Notes under the pieces: generated by a model
What the model was told of the DNA's origin: nothing
Databases searched by the model: none
The model's input: only the letters and a program-made list of their open reading frames with translations
Program-made: the position numbers and the translations under genes
Shown: positions 53,337 through 64,000 of the stretch, piece after piece
Layout of the letters: each line of letters opens with the position of its first letter
How positions within the stretch are numbered: position 1 is the first letter of the stretch
Assembly: GCA_032433765.1 (NCBI GenBank)
Contig: JAVIAB010000092.1
Location: 69,430,995 to 69,494,994, forward strand
Reading direction: 5' to 3'
Source: Megaustenia siamemsis
Taxonomy: Eukaryota; Mollusca; Gastropoda; Stylommatophora; Ariophantidae
Length of the DNA stretch: 64,000 nucleotides

Positions 53337-53456
53337 ATGTCGACGGCATCTACGAAAGGCGATTTCACTGTCGCAGGGAAGTATCGTCTGGTACGAAAGA
53401 TTGGTAGTGGTTCCTTTGGTGACATATACTTGGCTATCAACATTTCCAATGGCGAG
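53337..53456 (+). CDS. CSNK1A1: CK1 alpha exon 1
   Basis: It starts at ATG 53337 and is followed by donor gtgagg. It encodes the short variable N-terminus ([14 protein letters not shown]) and [14 protein letters not shown]. It is 120 nt and ends in phase 0 after SNGE. Confidence 0.96.
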
Positions 53457-56400
53457 GTGAGGTCTAATATAAGTATGAAGTATGGTTAGTTAATTTGGTT
53501 TCAAATGTATATTGTGTTGTTAAATGTGGGTTTAATTTGTGTACTCTACGAATGTTAGGATGATAATGAGATAATGTTTAATTGTTTATTAGTTTATTCA
53601 AACGACGTTTTACGGTTTTAAAAAACTAACACTTTACAATTCATTACAATAAATTAATAAATAAAAAAAGATAGTAAACTCCAAATTAGATTGACTACCT
53701 GAATTTTTAATTAAAAAATAGTTAGTTTAATAGTTTAATTAATAAATTTACCTTTTTTTCATACATTCTCAGCAGGAGTCTTACAAACAGTTACAAATTC
53801 ACATAGATTTTATCATTATCTTAAATTAATTCTAAAAGACCTACGGAAAGGACAAATCTCACAATCCAAGTCCAAAGAATTAAAGTTAGTATCCAAGAAT
53901 TACAGAATTGAACGATTTTTAGATTATGTCAATCATAAACTTATAAAAATCTTTCACACTTTCTTTATTGTTAGTAAAGTGTAACCTAGTAACAGTTCAC
54001 ACAGTGCAAGGCACAAAAAATATTTTTTTCTCACTGACTATTAATCAAAACAAAATTAGTAATTTATATTATTAAGCAGTATGTAATCAACAAAACAAGG
54101 CTTACACATTTTACAAGGTAAATACATAATAAAAACGTTCTTATTTTACACTCTATTGAACAGTCCCTTATTAACTAAATATTAAATATTTAAGAACAAA
54201 TTACTACTTTACTTTTACTGTTGTATAATTGTATCTGAAGCAAACCATAAAAGCTTTGTTTTGTTTAGAACACACACTTTTTCCCTTTCATGTTGTAAGG
54301 CAAAATTAGTCAAGACAACAGAATAGAATTAATATAAGAATACATAAACAGTTGTCTGTATCATACCCTAAATAAGTAAATATTTTTTTTGTTCTTGTCT
54401 GTTTATAATTTTGGAGATCATTTCTGACTTATGTAATATACGTCACTATTCACTGTGATACATAGTTCCTTTAAAGAACCAAAGATAATTTTTTTTCAGA
54501 ACCATATCAAAGGTCTATCACTATCTATATTTTTTCCCTACATAACAATGTTAAAGGAATAGAGGTGTCAAGTGTTTTTTTTACATTAATTTCAGGAAGT
54601 GGCGGTTAAGCTGGAATCTGCAAAAGCCAGACACCCACAACTCTTATATGAGAGCAAATTGTATAAGATTCTTGCAGGAGGTGTTGGAATACCACACATA
54701 AGGTTTGATTGAAATATTTTACTGATTTATAACACCAATATGAAATATGAACCTTAATAACTTTTGAAACAATACTAAAATTAGTCTTGCATTGAGAGCA
54801 TAGTAATTAGTAGTAGTAGTATATGTGGGGATTAAAAATAAATTAAACCTTTTTTTCATTATGATTAGTATGAGTCTATTGTTTTGAAAATTGGGCTTGA
54901 GGTCAATCATGAAAAGACTAAAGTCATGAAAAGTTTAATTCCAACAAGTGACAAAATATACATGGAAAACAAACCAGTAGAAGAGATCGATCACTTTATC
55001 TATCTTGGAAGTCACATTGATCGAGAAGGGGATACGAGCAAAGAAATTAGAATCAGACTGGCTAAAGCAGCAATGTCTTTCAGAAGCCTTGAAAAGTTGT
55101 GGAAATCAAAACTCATTAGCACAAACACAAAACTTAGGCTATTCAAATCAAATGTACTATCAACCCTTACGTATGCGTCTGAAAGCTGGAAAACAACAAG
55201 AGATATAGAAACAAAGTTGAACGCATTCGAAAATAAATGTCTAAGGAAAATACTTGGTATAGAATGGAACGAATTCAAAACAAACGAGGAAATTAGAGAA
55301 ATCGCCAATCAACCACTAATATCTTCAGTAATAAAGAAAAGACGATGGTCATACGTTGGACATGTGATGAGAAGAGATAATAATCGAATAGCAAAGCAAG
55401 CCCTCATATGGGAAACAACAGGTAAAAGAAAAAGAGGAAGACCCAGGGAGACACTGAGAAGAACATTGATGAGAGAGGCAAGAGCAGCAGGAATCGGCTC
55501 CCTCAATGAGATAGAACTGCTTGCACAGAACAGAGACAGATGGCGAGATTTGATAAAATATCTTTAAAAGAAAACTGCTAGAACAAAAATTCATATAGGA
55601 GAAGGTGTATCTTGGTCTACGCCCTATGGGCCGGTTACGGCTCGAAAGGTCAATAGATAGATAGATAGATTGTTTTGAAAATATGTCTTTATAATAACAA
55701 AACTTTTGTTGTTTTATATTAAAATCTATAACACTCTAAAGCCAATTCAATTGGGAATATATGGTTTTGGGAGATATTCTAAAACACATGTTTTGATAGT
55801 CTCTACATGAAATATTTATGTGTTTTCTAATATAAATCAGAATAATTAAATTAAATTGTGTTATGTATTTTTTAGGTGGTTTGGCCAGGAAAAGGATTTC
55901 AATGTTCTTGTTATGGATTTGTTGGGACCAAGCTTGGAAGATCTCTTCAATTTTTGTAGCCGCAAGTTTACAATGAAAACAGTTCTTATGTTGGCTGATC
56001 AGGTTTGATATAATAGTTTAATATGCTGTATTTAATTACATCACAAATTGGAAAAAATATATATTAATTTTTTTAATTTACTGATGTTGCAAGAAAATTA
56101 ATCACAAGACCTACAAGAAATTTACGTAAGAACTTTACGATATTCTTGCATTACAATAAGACTTCTGTTTGCTCGTCAACGTTAGAATTATATTCAAGTG
56201 ACTTGTAAACACTGGTGTAATGTATTAGGTTCTATACAGAATCAGAGAAGTAATTGGCCGACAGGACAATCTGCTTGCCATTGTAAAGAAATAAAGAGTC
56301 AGGTCAATATGACCATTTGCAGCTCTCTTCAGGTCTGGCAATAACCGTCATACAGGAAACTAATAGAAATCATGACACAATGATGTGCTAAGGAAAAACT

Positions 56401-59400
56401 AAAATGGACAGATCTTTTCTTTGCCAATTAGTTGCAAGCATTGATAGATCAAGTCATGACATTTGTGAAGGTAAATGATATATTAGAAAAATCTACATAA
56501 AACATGTTAGCTTTTTTCAATCATTGCTGTATTAAGTGCTTTAAATTTGGAATTTTCTAAAAATTTAGATGATCAACAGAATCGAATTCACACACAGCAA
56601 GAATTTTATCCACCGTGATATAAAACCAGACAACTTTCTCATGGGCATTGGCAGACACTGTAATAAAGTTAGTACTTCAACTTATTCAGAATTTATTTAC
56701 TCTCTTTGACAGGCAGACATTTATTTTTTAATTTATGCAGAGTTTGACATTGATCATTGTATTAAAATTAATTGATTGTGAAAAAACATAATTACAAAGA
56801 GTTTAGAATAGAAGAATGAACGCATGAGGATGAATATTATATTATTATTCTTTTCCTTACATTAAATATAAATTAAAGTAGTTTGTCCTTTTTGTTTGTA
56901 TTTTTAACTCGTCTTGAACAGAAGCTTTGGTTTTACAATGATTATATAAATTGTCTTTTGATTCTTATTTAACTATTTGTAACAAGTATTTATTCTGTTT
57001 TAATTAAGCTACCAGTTTTCACATTTATTTCATTTCTTTTTGCTCACTTCAGTGAAAGCAGTAATTTGCACATCACGTTTATAATGGTATCAATATTTCA
57101 GATATGCATATTGAAGTACGAGATGTTTAAATATATTTTTAACATTGAATAAGAGCTGTCTGTAAAATGTTTTTTCAGGTGTTTATAATAGATTTTGGTC
57201 TTGCAAAGAAGTACCGCGACAGCAGGACTCGTGCACATATCCCTTACAGAGAGGATAAAAGTCTGACAGGCACAGCACGATATGCCAGTATCAATGCTCA
57301 TTTGGGAATTGAGCAGAGCCGTAGAGATGATATGGAATCCTTGGGTTATGTGCTCATGTACTTTAACAGAGGATCATTACCATGGCAGGGGTTAAAGGTC
57401 ATTGTAATATTTATAACTTTTATTATTTATCTCTAATCTTCATAAGATGAAGATGCTTGTACAGAACAGAGACAAATGGCGAGATTTGATAAAAGACATT
57501 TGCAATGATTGAGATTGCTAGAAAGGAAATTTAGAGAAAGAGAATGAGTATCTGGGTCTATCCCCTATGGGCTGGCCACAGCTCAAAAGGTCAATAGATA
57601 GATACATAGAATCTTCATTTTCTAACTGCATGCTAAGATGAGATCTTATTAATGTAAACATACATTATGTTAGGACCATTCTTATATGTGCCCTACCTGT
57701 TTCACATATGTTCCTCCAAGTTCTTGAGAGAGACAGTTAAAATATGCAGCCTTCTGTATTTACTTAATGAAATATTACAAAAGGTCATAATTTTATAATT
57801 ATCCCTAATGAGCTGATATTAGCATTTTCAGGTATACAGTTGACATAGAATATGTGTGTCTGATCTGTTTTTATGTCTGGAAGTAGTAACAAGGTGCTGC
57901 TCTTTATGATTCTTTTCTTATGTACGAATATTATTTAATATTTACTTTCCTGTGATATAAACCAAACAGTTTTTCATTCAAGTTAAATAAAATAATTTGC
58001 AAGTTTACTGCAGGTGATCTACAATCTTTAACTGTAGATAAATATTATGAGAAATCACATGTTCACCAAATTCAAAACAGGTACAACCAGCCTATGCCAC
58101 TGTACACTCGACATTATGACTACAAAACATGTTCTACAGGATTGCCCCCAGTACACAGACCTGAGAAGAGCTATGTGGTCCACACGCACCTCCCTGGAAG
58201 AGAAACTATATGGAGCAATCGAATCGCTTAAACAGACAGCTGACTTTATGAGAGAGTCTGGAATCCTACTCTGATTGAATCTTGATCGCAGAAAGAGAGA
58301 GAGAGATAAATACACCTTACTATGAGTTACATCATTATCAAGAGAAAATCCTGTGTAATTTGAAGATATATATTTTTATTGATCTTTTGGTAACAATTTT
58401 TGGAGCAATTACACTTTTGACTAACTAGAGTTTGAGAAGTAATTTAAACAACTAAGGAGCACAGTGAGGACAAATGTTATGTGCACAACCTATGACCTTT
58501 TTAAAAAAAAAATCACGAAAATTTGTTGTCATTTTTCTTGATTTTGAAGGACTCAGAGCACAAAGTTTTCACAAGGGACCAAAAAAAATGAAGTAATGAT
58601 TTATATGTAATTTATACAAATAACAATTCTTTAACATTATTAAAATACTCAAAATGAAATCTCTTCCATTTTTATTTTTTTTTAAAAACTGTTATGATAC
58701 TATTATGACACCTGTGTTAATTTAAAAAAAAATATTCTGGTCACATTGGTGCATCATGAGTCCCTGGCATGATCATTTTGGAAGGTACATGGCAGGAGAG
58801 AGTACTCACATGCGAGTTAATGTCAAATTCTAAGAATTTGTATTTTTAGACCATAATTTAGGGTTAATTTAACCCAGAACTTTATTTAGAAAGACTTATT
58901 ACTGGCGCATGCTATGATTTTTACCATACCATCTATATTTATATGTCAAACATATTTAATTTTCACAATAATATTTCTCTTTTATAGTTTCTTTTTCTTA
59001 ATCACTCTTTTTTAAAACATGTTATTTATGTGCAGTGTATAATTCAATTTTGGTTTCATTGATATTTTGTCCTTTATTGTCTTTCCTATTTATTTTACTT
59101 GTTCTGCTTTAAAATCCTTTTAACTATGCTTACAGCATGCTATATGCATCTTTTATCTATACTGTTTTCCTGTCTATATTGCAGGCAGCAACAAAGAAGC
59201 AAAAGTACGAGCGTATCAGTGAAAAGAAAATGTCGACACCCGTAGAAGTCCTTTGTAAAGTATGTTGGTACTTTGACACGTAATTTAATCATAAAGGTTT
59301 AGGCGTTTTTTTTATCTTGCTTAATATTATATGCATCAAGTCACTATATTATTGAACTTTCAAGATTTTTTTTCATTTATTTTTCTGTTGACATGCAGTT

Positions 59401-61244
59401 TCTGTGCTACCTGTATAATATACACCACAATGCACTCTTAGGAGCCATGGTTTAGCAATCGTCAGTGAACTGGTATACTGAGTACTAATGGTGGGGTTTG
59501 ATTCCAAACAACAGATCTAGTTTCATCCAACTTTTAATGCGCACTAAATTTTTCTGGAAAGAAATGACTGCACCTGTGTAATATTGACCACAAAACTCTA
59601 AAAATGTGTCCTTGGTTTAAAAGTTATGAACACCAGCACCATAGTGTGACACACGGGGTGCTGGTTTTTAACCTAATTTTTATTTCATATCCATAATTTC
59701 TGCATATCTTGCACATTGGTGCTTAAATCTAGCTCATTAATGTTCTTAAAAAGCTTTTCATTCTTAGATTCAAAGCCACACAGCCTGAGTTCATTTTTTT
59801 TACTTCAATAAATGCAGAGTTCTTTCTGCTACATCTTAACCAATCCGTTTGATCTCAGTATAAAATTACAGATTAGAATTAGGATTCTCTTATACACTCT
59901 TAGGTGTATTTTTTTTTTCAGATTTTTCTACAAGTTGCTTAATCAATAGTTTGCCAAAAGCTTAGTTATAGTCAATAAAACATGCATTTGATCACATAGC
60001 ACTATGTCTATTAGCACGGTACTCTGTTTATTGATACGTCGGCCAGTATGTTCACTTTTATCTTTGTGGTAGTTTGTTGCTTATTCCGTTCTAGCAAAGG
60101 TTTGTTTAATTTCTAACTGACCGCCGAAGAGCATTTTGCAGTCAGAAGTAAAAAAAAAAAAAATTTATTGCACCCGTGTCCAAATTTAAAAATAAAAAAA
60201 TGCAGCACTTTTACTATAGGTTTGTATTTCCTACTAAGCGTGCGTAGTGTTTAAAAAAAAATCTGCCTACACTGACTTGTCAGTGGTCACCGGCAAGAAT
60301 AATTAAGAAGGTATAAGGGGGAGAAAAAAATTTAGTGTGCAGCAAACTGTCAAATTCCAAGAATTTTTATTTTTGAGATAGCCATTTTTACGGAGGGATC
60401 GTAATCTTGGGTTAACTAAAGAAGACCACTGAATGGTAGCAAAATGTAGAAAACTCCCTAATGAATCACAAAAGTCTGTTTGAAAAATAAGCCACAGGGA
60501 GCTCTTGCTATCTCCAGTCATAGAATGAAGGATGAACCTTTCCTTGACAGAAAACACATCTGATATCCAATCATTGCGTGATATCAGGTCGTAATCATTG
60601 AAAACATGGACGCAGCTTTGGGTGTTGCCATCTGACCGTGACACTACAAAAAATGCCTGGGCAATGATAACAATGATTTTCCTGAATATGGGAAAATGGC
60701 ATAGTTAATAACTGGGACCACCAAGACAATGAGAAGTCTATTTATAATCAGGAATAGAAGGTCGGCCATGTGATGAGCAAAAATAACCAGAGAACCACAA
60801 ACCAAACCTTCAAATGGGAAACATTAGGAAAAAGACTGAGAACATTGATGGCAGGCACCAACTGTTTTACTAGAGATTAAGAAGCTCATCTAGAATAACT
60901 TTTGTAAGGTACACTTTCAAATCCTCTGTGACGCCTGATTGCTCTGCTCTGTATGGATGTAAGAAGGTATTCATAATTTTTCCATATATTTTTAAAACAT
61001 AACTTTTTCACAGGGCTTTCCTGCAGAGTTTGCCATGTATCTTAACTACTGTCGTGGTCTACGATTTGAAGAAGCACCTGACTACATGTACCTAAGGCAG
61101 CTGTTCAGAATCCTGTTCCGCACCCTAAACCACCAATATGACTATGTTTTTGATTGGACAATGCTTAAACAGAAGGCTGCAACATCGTCATCAACGGGGT
61201 TGGGTCCATCAACAAATTTGACTGCCAACGGTAATGTTTATTAA
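53337..61244 (+). CDS. CSNK1A1: casein kinase 1 alpha
   Basis: Seven exons (53337-53456, 54596-54702, 55876-56002, 56569-56667, 57179-57397, 59185-59259, 61014-61244) join in phase to 978 nt, 325 residues plus stop. Landmarks in order: glycine loop [12 protein letters not shown], catalytic Lys in [19 protein letters not shown], metal-binding [11 protein letters not shown], the CK1-specific [33 protein letters not shown] and [17 protein letters not shown]. The enzyme is a soluble Ser/Thr kinase that primes beta-catenin for destruction in Wnt signalling and acts on many other substrates. The ATG has A at -3. Length is close to the 337 residues of the vertebrate protein, the difference lying in the C-terminal tail. 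The vertebrate L insert would lie in the intron 56668-57178; no such exon is visible. Confidence 0.97.
54596..54702 (+). CDS. CSNK1A1: CK1 alpha exon 2
   Basis: The acceptor is tttcag and the donor gtttga. The exon is 107 nt and encodes [20 protein letters not shown] with the catalytic Lys, ending in GIPHI and two bases of Arg. Confidence 0.96.
54878..55682 (+). mobile_element. RTE-1 LINE with 14-bp TSD in CK1 alpha intron 2
   Basis: ATTGTTTTGAAAAT at 54878-54891 and 55669-55682 flanks a 5'-truncated element. It encodes 227 open codons (54884-55567): [62 protein letters not shown] and [12 protein letters not shown]. The 3' UTR 'acgccctatgggccggttac' and a (TAGA)n tail follow. The open frame and perfect TSD indicate a young copy, in sense orientation to the host gene. 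Confidence 0.95.
55876..56002 (+). CDS. CSNK1A1: CK1 alpha exon 3
   Basis: The acceptor is ttttag and the donor gtttga. The exon is 127 nt and encodes [31 protein letters not shown] and [11 protein letters not shown], with the hinge and the start of the C-lobe. Confidence 0.96.
56003..56568 (+). other. CK1 alpha intron 3, no recognised feature
   Basis: AT-rich, with no element or ORF of note. Confidence 0.5.
56569..56667 (+). CDS. CSNK1A1: CK1 alpha exon 4
   Basis: The acceptor is aatttag and the donor gttagt. The exon is 99 nt and encodes [20 protein letters not shown] and [13 protein letters not shown], including the catalytic loop HRDIKPDN. Confidence 0.96.
57179..57397 (+). CDS. CSNK1A1: CK1 alpha exon 5
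   Basis: The acceptor is tttttcag and the donor gtcatt. The exon is 219 nt and encodes [14 protein letters not shown] (DFG), the activation segment with [14 protein letters not shown], and [13 protein letters not shown]. Intron 4 before it is the site of the optional L insert in vertebrates. Confidence 0.97.
57435..57618 (+). mobile_element. RTE-1 LINE, 166-bp 3' end with 9-bp TSD
   Basis: AATCTTCAT at 57435-57443 and 57610-57618 flanks only the last codons ([19 protein letters not shown]) and the 3' UTR with 'tatcccctatgggctgg' and a short (TAGA)n tail. It shows extreme 5' truncation and sits in sense orientation in CK1 alpha intron 5. Confidence 0.85.
58046..58300 (+). mobile_element. I/Jockey-like LINE 3' coding end
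   Basis: It reads [34 protein letters not shown] and [20 protein letters not shown], ending RESGILL-stop. This is the Cys/His-containing C-terminus of RNase H LINEs. It is followed by a GA-rich tail and lies in CK1 alpha intron 5. Confidence 0.75.
58790..58880 (+). repeat. dispersed repeat D fragment
   Basis: 'gtcaaattctaagaatttg' and 'tttagggttaatttaaccc' resemble the 3' parts of the blocks at 60345-60418 and 61650-61730. Confidence 0.5.
59185..59259 (+). CDS. CSNK1A1: CK1 alpha exon 6
   Basis: The acceptor is tattgcag and the donor gtatgt. The exon is 75 nt and encodes [20 protein letters not shown] and EVLCK, carrying the basic KKQKYE region. Confidence 0.97.
59440..59660 (+). repeat. 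S1 SINE, old copy
   Basis: 'ggagccatggtttagcaatcg' (head) and GGGTTTGATTCC (B-box relic) are followed by 'tttttctggaaag' and 'atattgaccaca'. It is heavily diverged and lies in CK1 alpha intron 6. Confidence 0.65.
60060..60420 (+). repeat. dispersed repeat D
   Basis: It shares with 61500-61735 the order 'caaaggtttgttt', 'aaactgtca', 'ccaagaattttta' and 'tttttacgg...atcgtaat'. There is no coding capacity. It lies in CK1 alpha intron 6. Confidence 0.6.
61014..61244 (+). CDS. CSNK1A1: CK1 alpha terminal exon 7
   Basis: The acceptor is tttcacag. The exon is 231 nt and encodes [20 protein letters not shown] through [20 protein letters not shown] and a Ser/Thr-rich tail ending TANGNVY-stop (TAA 61242-61244). 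A possible donor (AACG|gtaatg) lies just before the stop, so a longer spliced tail as in vertebrates cannot be excluded. Confidence 0.93.
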   Translation, partial: GFPAEFAMYLNYCRGLRFEEAPDYMYLRQLFRILFRTLNHQYDYVFDWTMLKQKAATSSSTGLGPSTNLTANGNVY

Positions 61245-61277
61245 CCCTAGATTATGATATCTGTATGTAAGTCACGT

Positions 61278-61711
61278 TGTAACGATACCGTCGTAAAAAT
61301 TATTACCACTTAATTGTTACATTTGGAGTTTGGAAAATAAAATTTTCTTTGAACTTTTGCTACACAACTGTGTGTTTATCCTAGCATAGACATTGGAATT
61401 AGATACTATAATCATTTCCTGGGTTATGTTAGATGTATGGCCTGAAATTCAACCCTATCGCACTGTTGTGGCTACTGGGGGTGTTAAGTTGTCTATTTAC
61501 ATGGCCGCCGTCAGTCTGTTAATCCAGTTGTATGTTTAGCTCCATCTAAGTGTTGTCTGCTGTATATCCTGTGTTACAAAGGTTTGTTTGATGTCTCGCT
61601 GATGGCAGAGATTTCACTGGAAGTAGTAATTTGGGCGTTTGTTTGTAGTAAACTGTCACATTTCAAGAATTTGTATTTTGAGGTGGCAATTTTTACGACG
61701 GTATCACAATG
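61278..61711. mobile_element. possible MITE spanning the CK1 alpha 3' end
   Basis: GATACCGTCGTAAAAAT (61284-61300) recurs exactly inverted at 61689-61705, and the complementarity extends weakly outward. There is no ORF between them. The right part belongs to dispersed repeat D. Confidence 0.5.
61336..61341 (+). terminator. CK1 alpha poly(A) signal
   Basis: AATAAA lies 92 nt after the TAA, followed within about 30 nt by T-rich sequence, as expected for 3' end formation. It supports the stop at 61244. Confidence 0.75.
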
Positions 61712-61735
61712 TAGGGTTTAATTGTATAAGTAGAA
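61500..61735 (+). repeat. dispersed repeat D
   Basis: See 60060-60420. This copy ends 'tttttacgacggtatcacaatg' and 'tagggtttaattg', partly mirrored at 61278. Confidence 0.6.
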
Positions 61736-62404
61736 ATATTGACTTATTTTATGTATCCTGCTTTTATTCTAACCATTGCATATTTATAGATTAGGTCTCC
61801 CTGCATTTAAGGCAGACTCATGGGCAGTCAATTTTTCTAGATGACACACATTGTGCATTCATAGTTTCTGTTAGGTGTTACAGAGATGTATGTGCATATA
61901 CACATACTGCTACCTACCACTCTGTCTTCTCAATCACTCCATCATAATGCATTGAACCGTATACTACATATATTGAGTCTCACTACTGTCTTCTTCAATC
62001 ACAATGTCATTCAATAAACAGTTGCAGAAACTAGTATATCTTCCTAGTGAAACACCACAGTTCCCACTCCAATGCCCTTGAATCAAGCTTCATTTATTAT
62101 GAGCAACCAGGGCAGTGGGTTCATTCTAGTCCTTGAAGATCCAAGGCTTCAACATTTCTCATCTGCTTTTGACAGATTCAGATTTTTTTGACTTTACAGA
62201 GTATGGATTGATAGTCAGGCAGTCGATGATTTCTAAAAAGGGACAGATGGCAGTTTTAAATCAGTAGCAACCACTTCAACTTAAACTAGAGTTAGTTAGT
62301 ATATAAGCTCTACTTTGTTCAGTTATGATTCAGTCACTCATTGAAACAGAATCTTCATTAAGCTTTCTGCTACATTCCTACCAATCTGTCAGCATATACA
62401 ACTA

Positions 62405-62745
62405 TGCCATTTTCACTGATCTGTCAGTGAATACCAAGGCCTCATCCTCACTGATCTGTCAGTATATGCAAGTGTCTCATCCTCACCGATTTATCAGTGT
62501 ATACAAGTGTGTCATTCTCACCGATTTGTCAATGTATACAACTCCTCAACCTCACCAATCTGTCAGTGAATACAAGGGCCTCATCTTTCATCGATTTGTC
62601 AGTCAGTGTATACAAGTGCCTCATCTTCACCGATTTGTCAGTGTATACAAGTGTCTCATCCTCACTGATCTTTCAGTGACTACAAAGGCCTCAGCCTCAT
62701 TGATCTGTCAGTTTATACAAGTGCCTCATCCTCACTATCGTGAAT
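62405..62745. repeat. 35-bp minisatellite, about 10 degenerate copies
   Basis: The unit is like CACTGATCTGTCAGTGTATA plus CAAGTGCCTCATCCT. Copies vary by substitution and one has an extra 'cagt'. The ORFs at 62325 and 62497 read through it and are not genes. Confidence 0.9.
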
Positions 62746-63339
62746 TTAAATCACTTTTCTGAGATATCTTCTCCAATAGCACTATTCTCTGCATGACTTT
62801 CCAGGTTAAGGATGGCTTACTCTTAGCTCATCACTGTAGCTGATGAGTGTACTACCCCATTGATTATATTATTAAAGATAACCATTCCAACTACAACATT
62901 CTTCTTTTAACTCTTGACAAGGATAGTGTTAAATTACAGAAAGAAAGTTCTCTCACTTTGAGGAGAAAATCGGCTTATCTTGTTTCATAACAATGCTTCT
63001 TGTTACATGATATCAAGACACTGTATTTTAGGAACAGACCAAAATATGTAAAGATTTTTAAAATGCTATTCATGAGTGATGTCATCACAATAGGTTGGCA
63101 TATCTTTAGTGGTGCAGCATAGGATAATTTGCTTTGCTTCCTTCTGAATGTGTTCTCACAATTTGCAGTGCTGAACAGTATAATAATGCCAAGCTTGTAA
63201 TCTTTCATTTATGGAATCTGATGATGGTATAATAGACAGTGTATTCTCCCCTCCAAGTATACAACTTCCATTGTTGCTATACCTTGCAGGCATTTTAAAT
63301 TGAGCTGTTCAATATGATACTTGAAAAAAAGGATATGAG
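62746..63339. other. intergenic, no recognised feature
   Basis: AT-rich unique DNA with only short overlapping ORFs. Confidence 0.4.
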
Positions 63340-63590
63340 CCCAGTGACCAAATGCGCTCGCTTCCTCATCAGATGGGTCAAAGTTCAAAGAAATAGTGGA
63401 TTTTCTTTCTGATCAAAAAGGTTCTGGGTTTACCCAGTCTGTAAAAATGAGTACCAGAGATGTTTTTGGGAAGTAAAGGCAGCCTGACATGATACTGGCC
63501 ACACTTACATCACCAAAAAATGTTTTGTGGAAAAATATGGCCACTATGACCATATTCCCCACTGACCTTGCAAGGCATGAAGAGAATATT
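63340..63590 (+). repeat. S1 SINE, old copy
   Basis: It contains 'ggttctgggtttacccagtctg', 'gtaccagagatgtttttgggaagtaaagg', 'actggccacactt' and an end 'ccttgcaaggcatgaag'. The layout is S1, but it is strongly diverged. Confidence 0.65.
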
Positions 63591-64000
63591 TGCTTTAAGA
63601 AAGGATACGCTCAAAAATAAGTCACATATATTTTTACCCTTTCATGCCTTTTAGTGGTCAGACAAATAAAATGACATTCTTTACTGAGTTGTTCAGAGAC
63701 CAAAATAACAAGCAGTTTGTGACTGGGTTGACTTCTGCGTGAGACTTCATACCACCGAGAAATTTCCTGGAAAATGTCTTTGATGAATTTTAACATTTCA
63801 TTTCTGTCAGATTCAATCCTATATGTGAGGATGATGACCACATAGCTCAATATTAATAGTTTAGTAAATGATGTTTTATTGATTGAATTGTCTTCCTTTA
63901 CATTTAACACATGTAAACTGTTGTATAAAGCAGGCAATTAGGAAGTCATTGACTTTTATTTTAAAAAAGAAACATGAAAGAATTTATAATAAAACAATTG
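63591..64000. other. window end, no recognised feature
   Basis: A 108-codon minus-strand ORF (63611-63937) has no recognisable domain and no codon-usage support. Confidence 0.4.

Noticed and set aside
62325..62762. 145-codon ORF
   Set aside because: It reads through a degenerate 35-bp minisatellite and has no domain.

Overview
The window is animal nuclear DNA. Its genes have GT-AG introns, both recognisable host genes belong to animal families, and most of the rest is transposon-derived, AT-rich and dense in tandem repeats. The RTE-type and RNase H-bearing LINEs and the abundant tRNA-headed SINEs resemble those common in lophotrochozoans. A mollusc, perhaps a gastropod, is my best guess, but the sequence does not prove it.

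Host genes. (1) The 3' part of a DDHD-family intracellular phospholipase A1 gene (SEC23IP/DDHD2-like) runs on + from before the window to 16825. I reconstruct eight exons by phase and splice sites: 427-522, 900-1015, 2419-2626, a 12-nt microexon at 6130-6141, 9351-9444, 9778-9984, 11969-12110 and 16426-16825. They encode the end of a SAM domain, the C-terminal half of the DDHD domain and an unusual Pro/Ser/Thr-rich tail. (2) A complete casein kinase 1 alpha gene lies on + at 53337-61244, with seven coding exons, 325 residues and a poly(A) signal at 61336. The two genes are unrelated in function, and about 36 kb of repeats separates them.

Repeats. At least three RTE-like LINE families occur (called RTE-1, RTE-2 and RTE-3 here), together with an RNase H-encoding I/Jockey-like LINE. 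Two of its copies keep an RNase H reading frame of about 300 codons. There are two main tRNA-headed SINE families (S1, with many copies and 13-14 bp target-site duplications, and S2), a dispersed repeat 'C', a mariner remnant, a Penelope/MITE-like inverted-repeat element with hammerhead-like motifs, and several minisatellites. One minisatellite, 39 bp x about 33, lies inside a C copy.

Main discovery. 38576-49566 (10,991 bp) is one giant palindromic element. Its arms are 5.1 and 5.8 kb and surround a 98-bp loop. Its ends read 5'-AGTAGTATAC...GTATACTACT-3', and a 6-bp target duplication CGCGAT flanks it. Each arm holds, from the tip inward, a terminal segment, a 125-codon open fragment matching the C-terminal end of a Polinton/Maverick-type protein-primed DNA polymerase B, a 32-bp minisatellite, a promoter-like CCAAT/GC-box segment leading into a 74-codon ORF that ends at a splice donor, a 220-bp satellite and a 137-bp satellite. 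The TSD size, AG...CT termini and polB tail point to a Polinton. The element looks like a palindromic, non-autonomous derivative made from one end of such an element. It sits in a stack of insertions: an RTE LINE (+) is split by a SINE pair and by an RTE-2 LINE (-) with a 12-bp TSD, and RTE-2 is in turn split by the palindrome.
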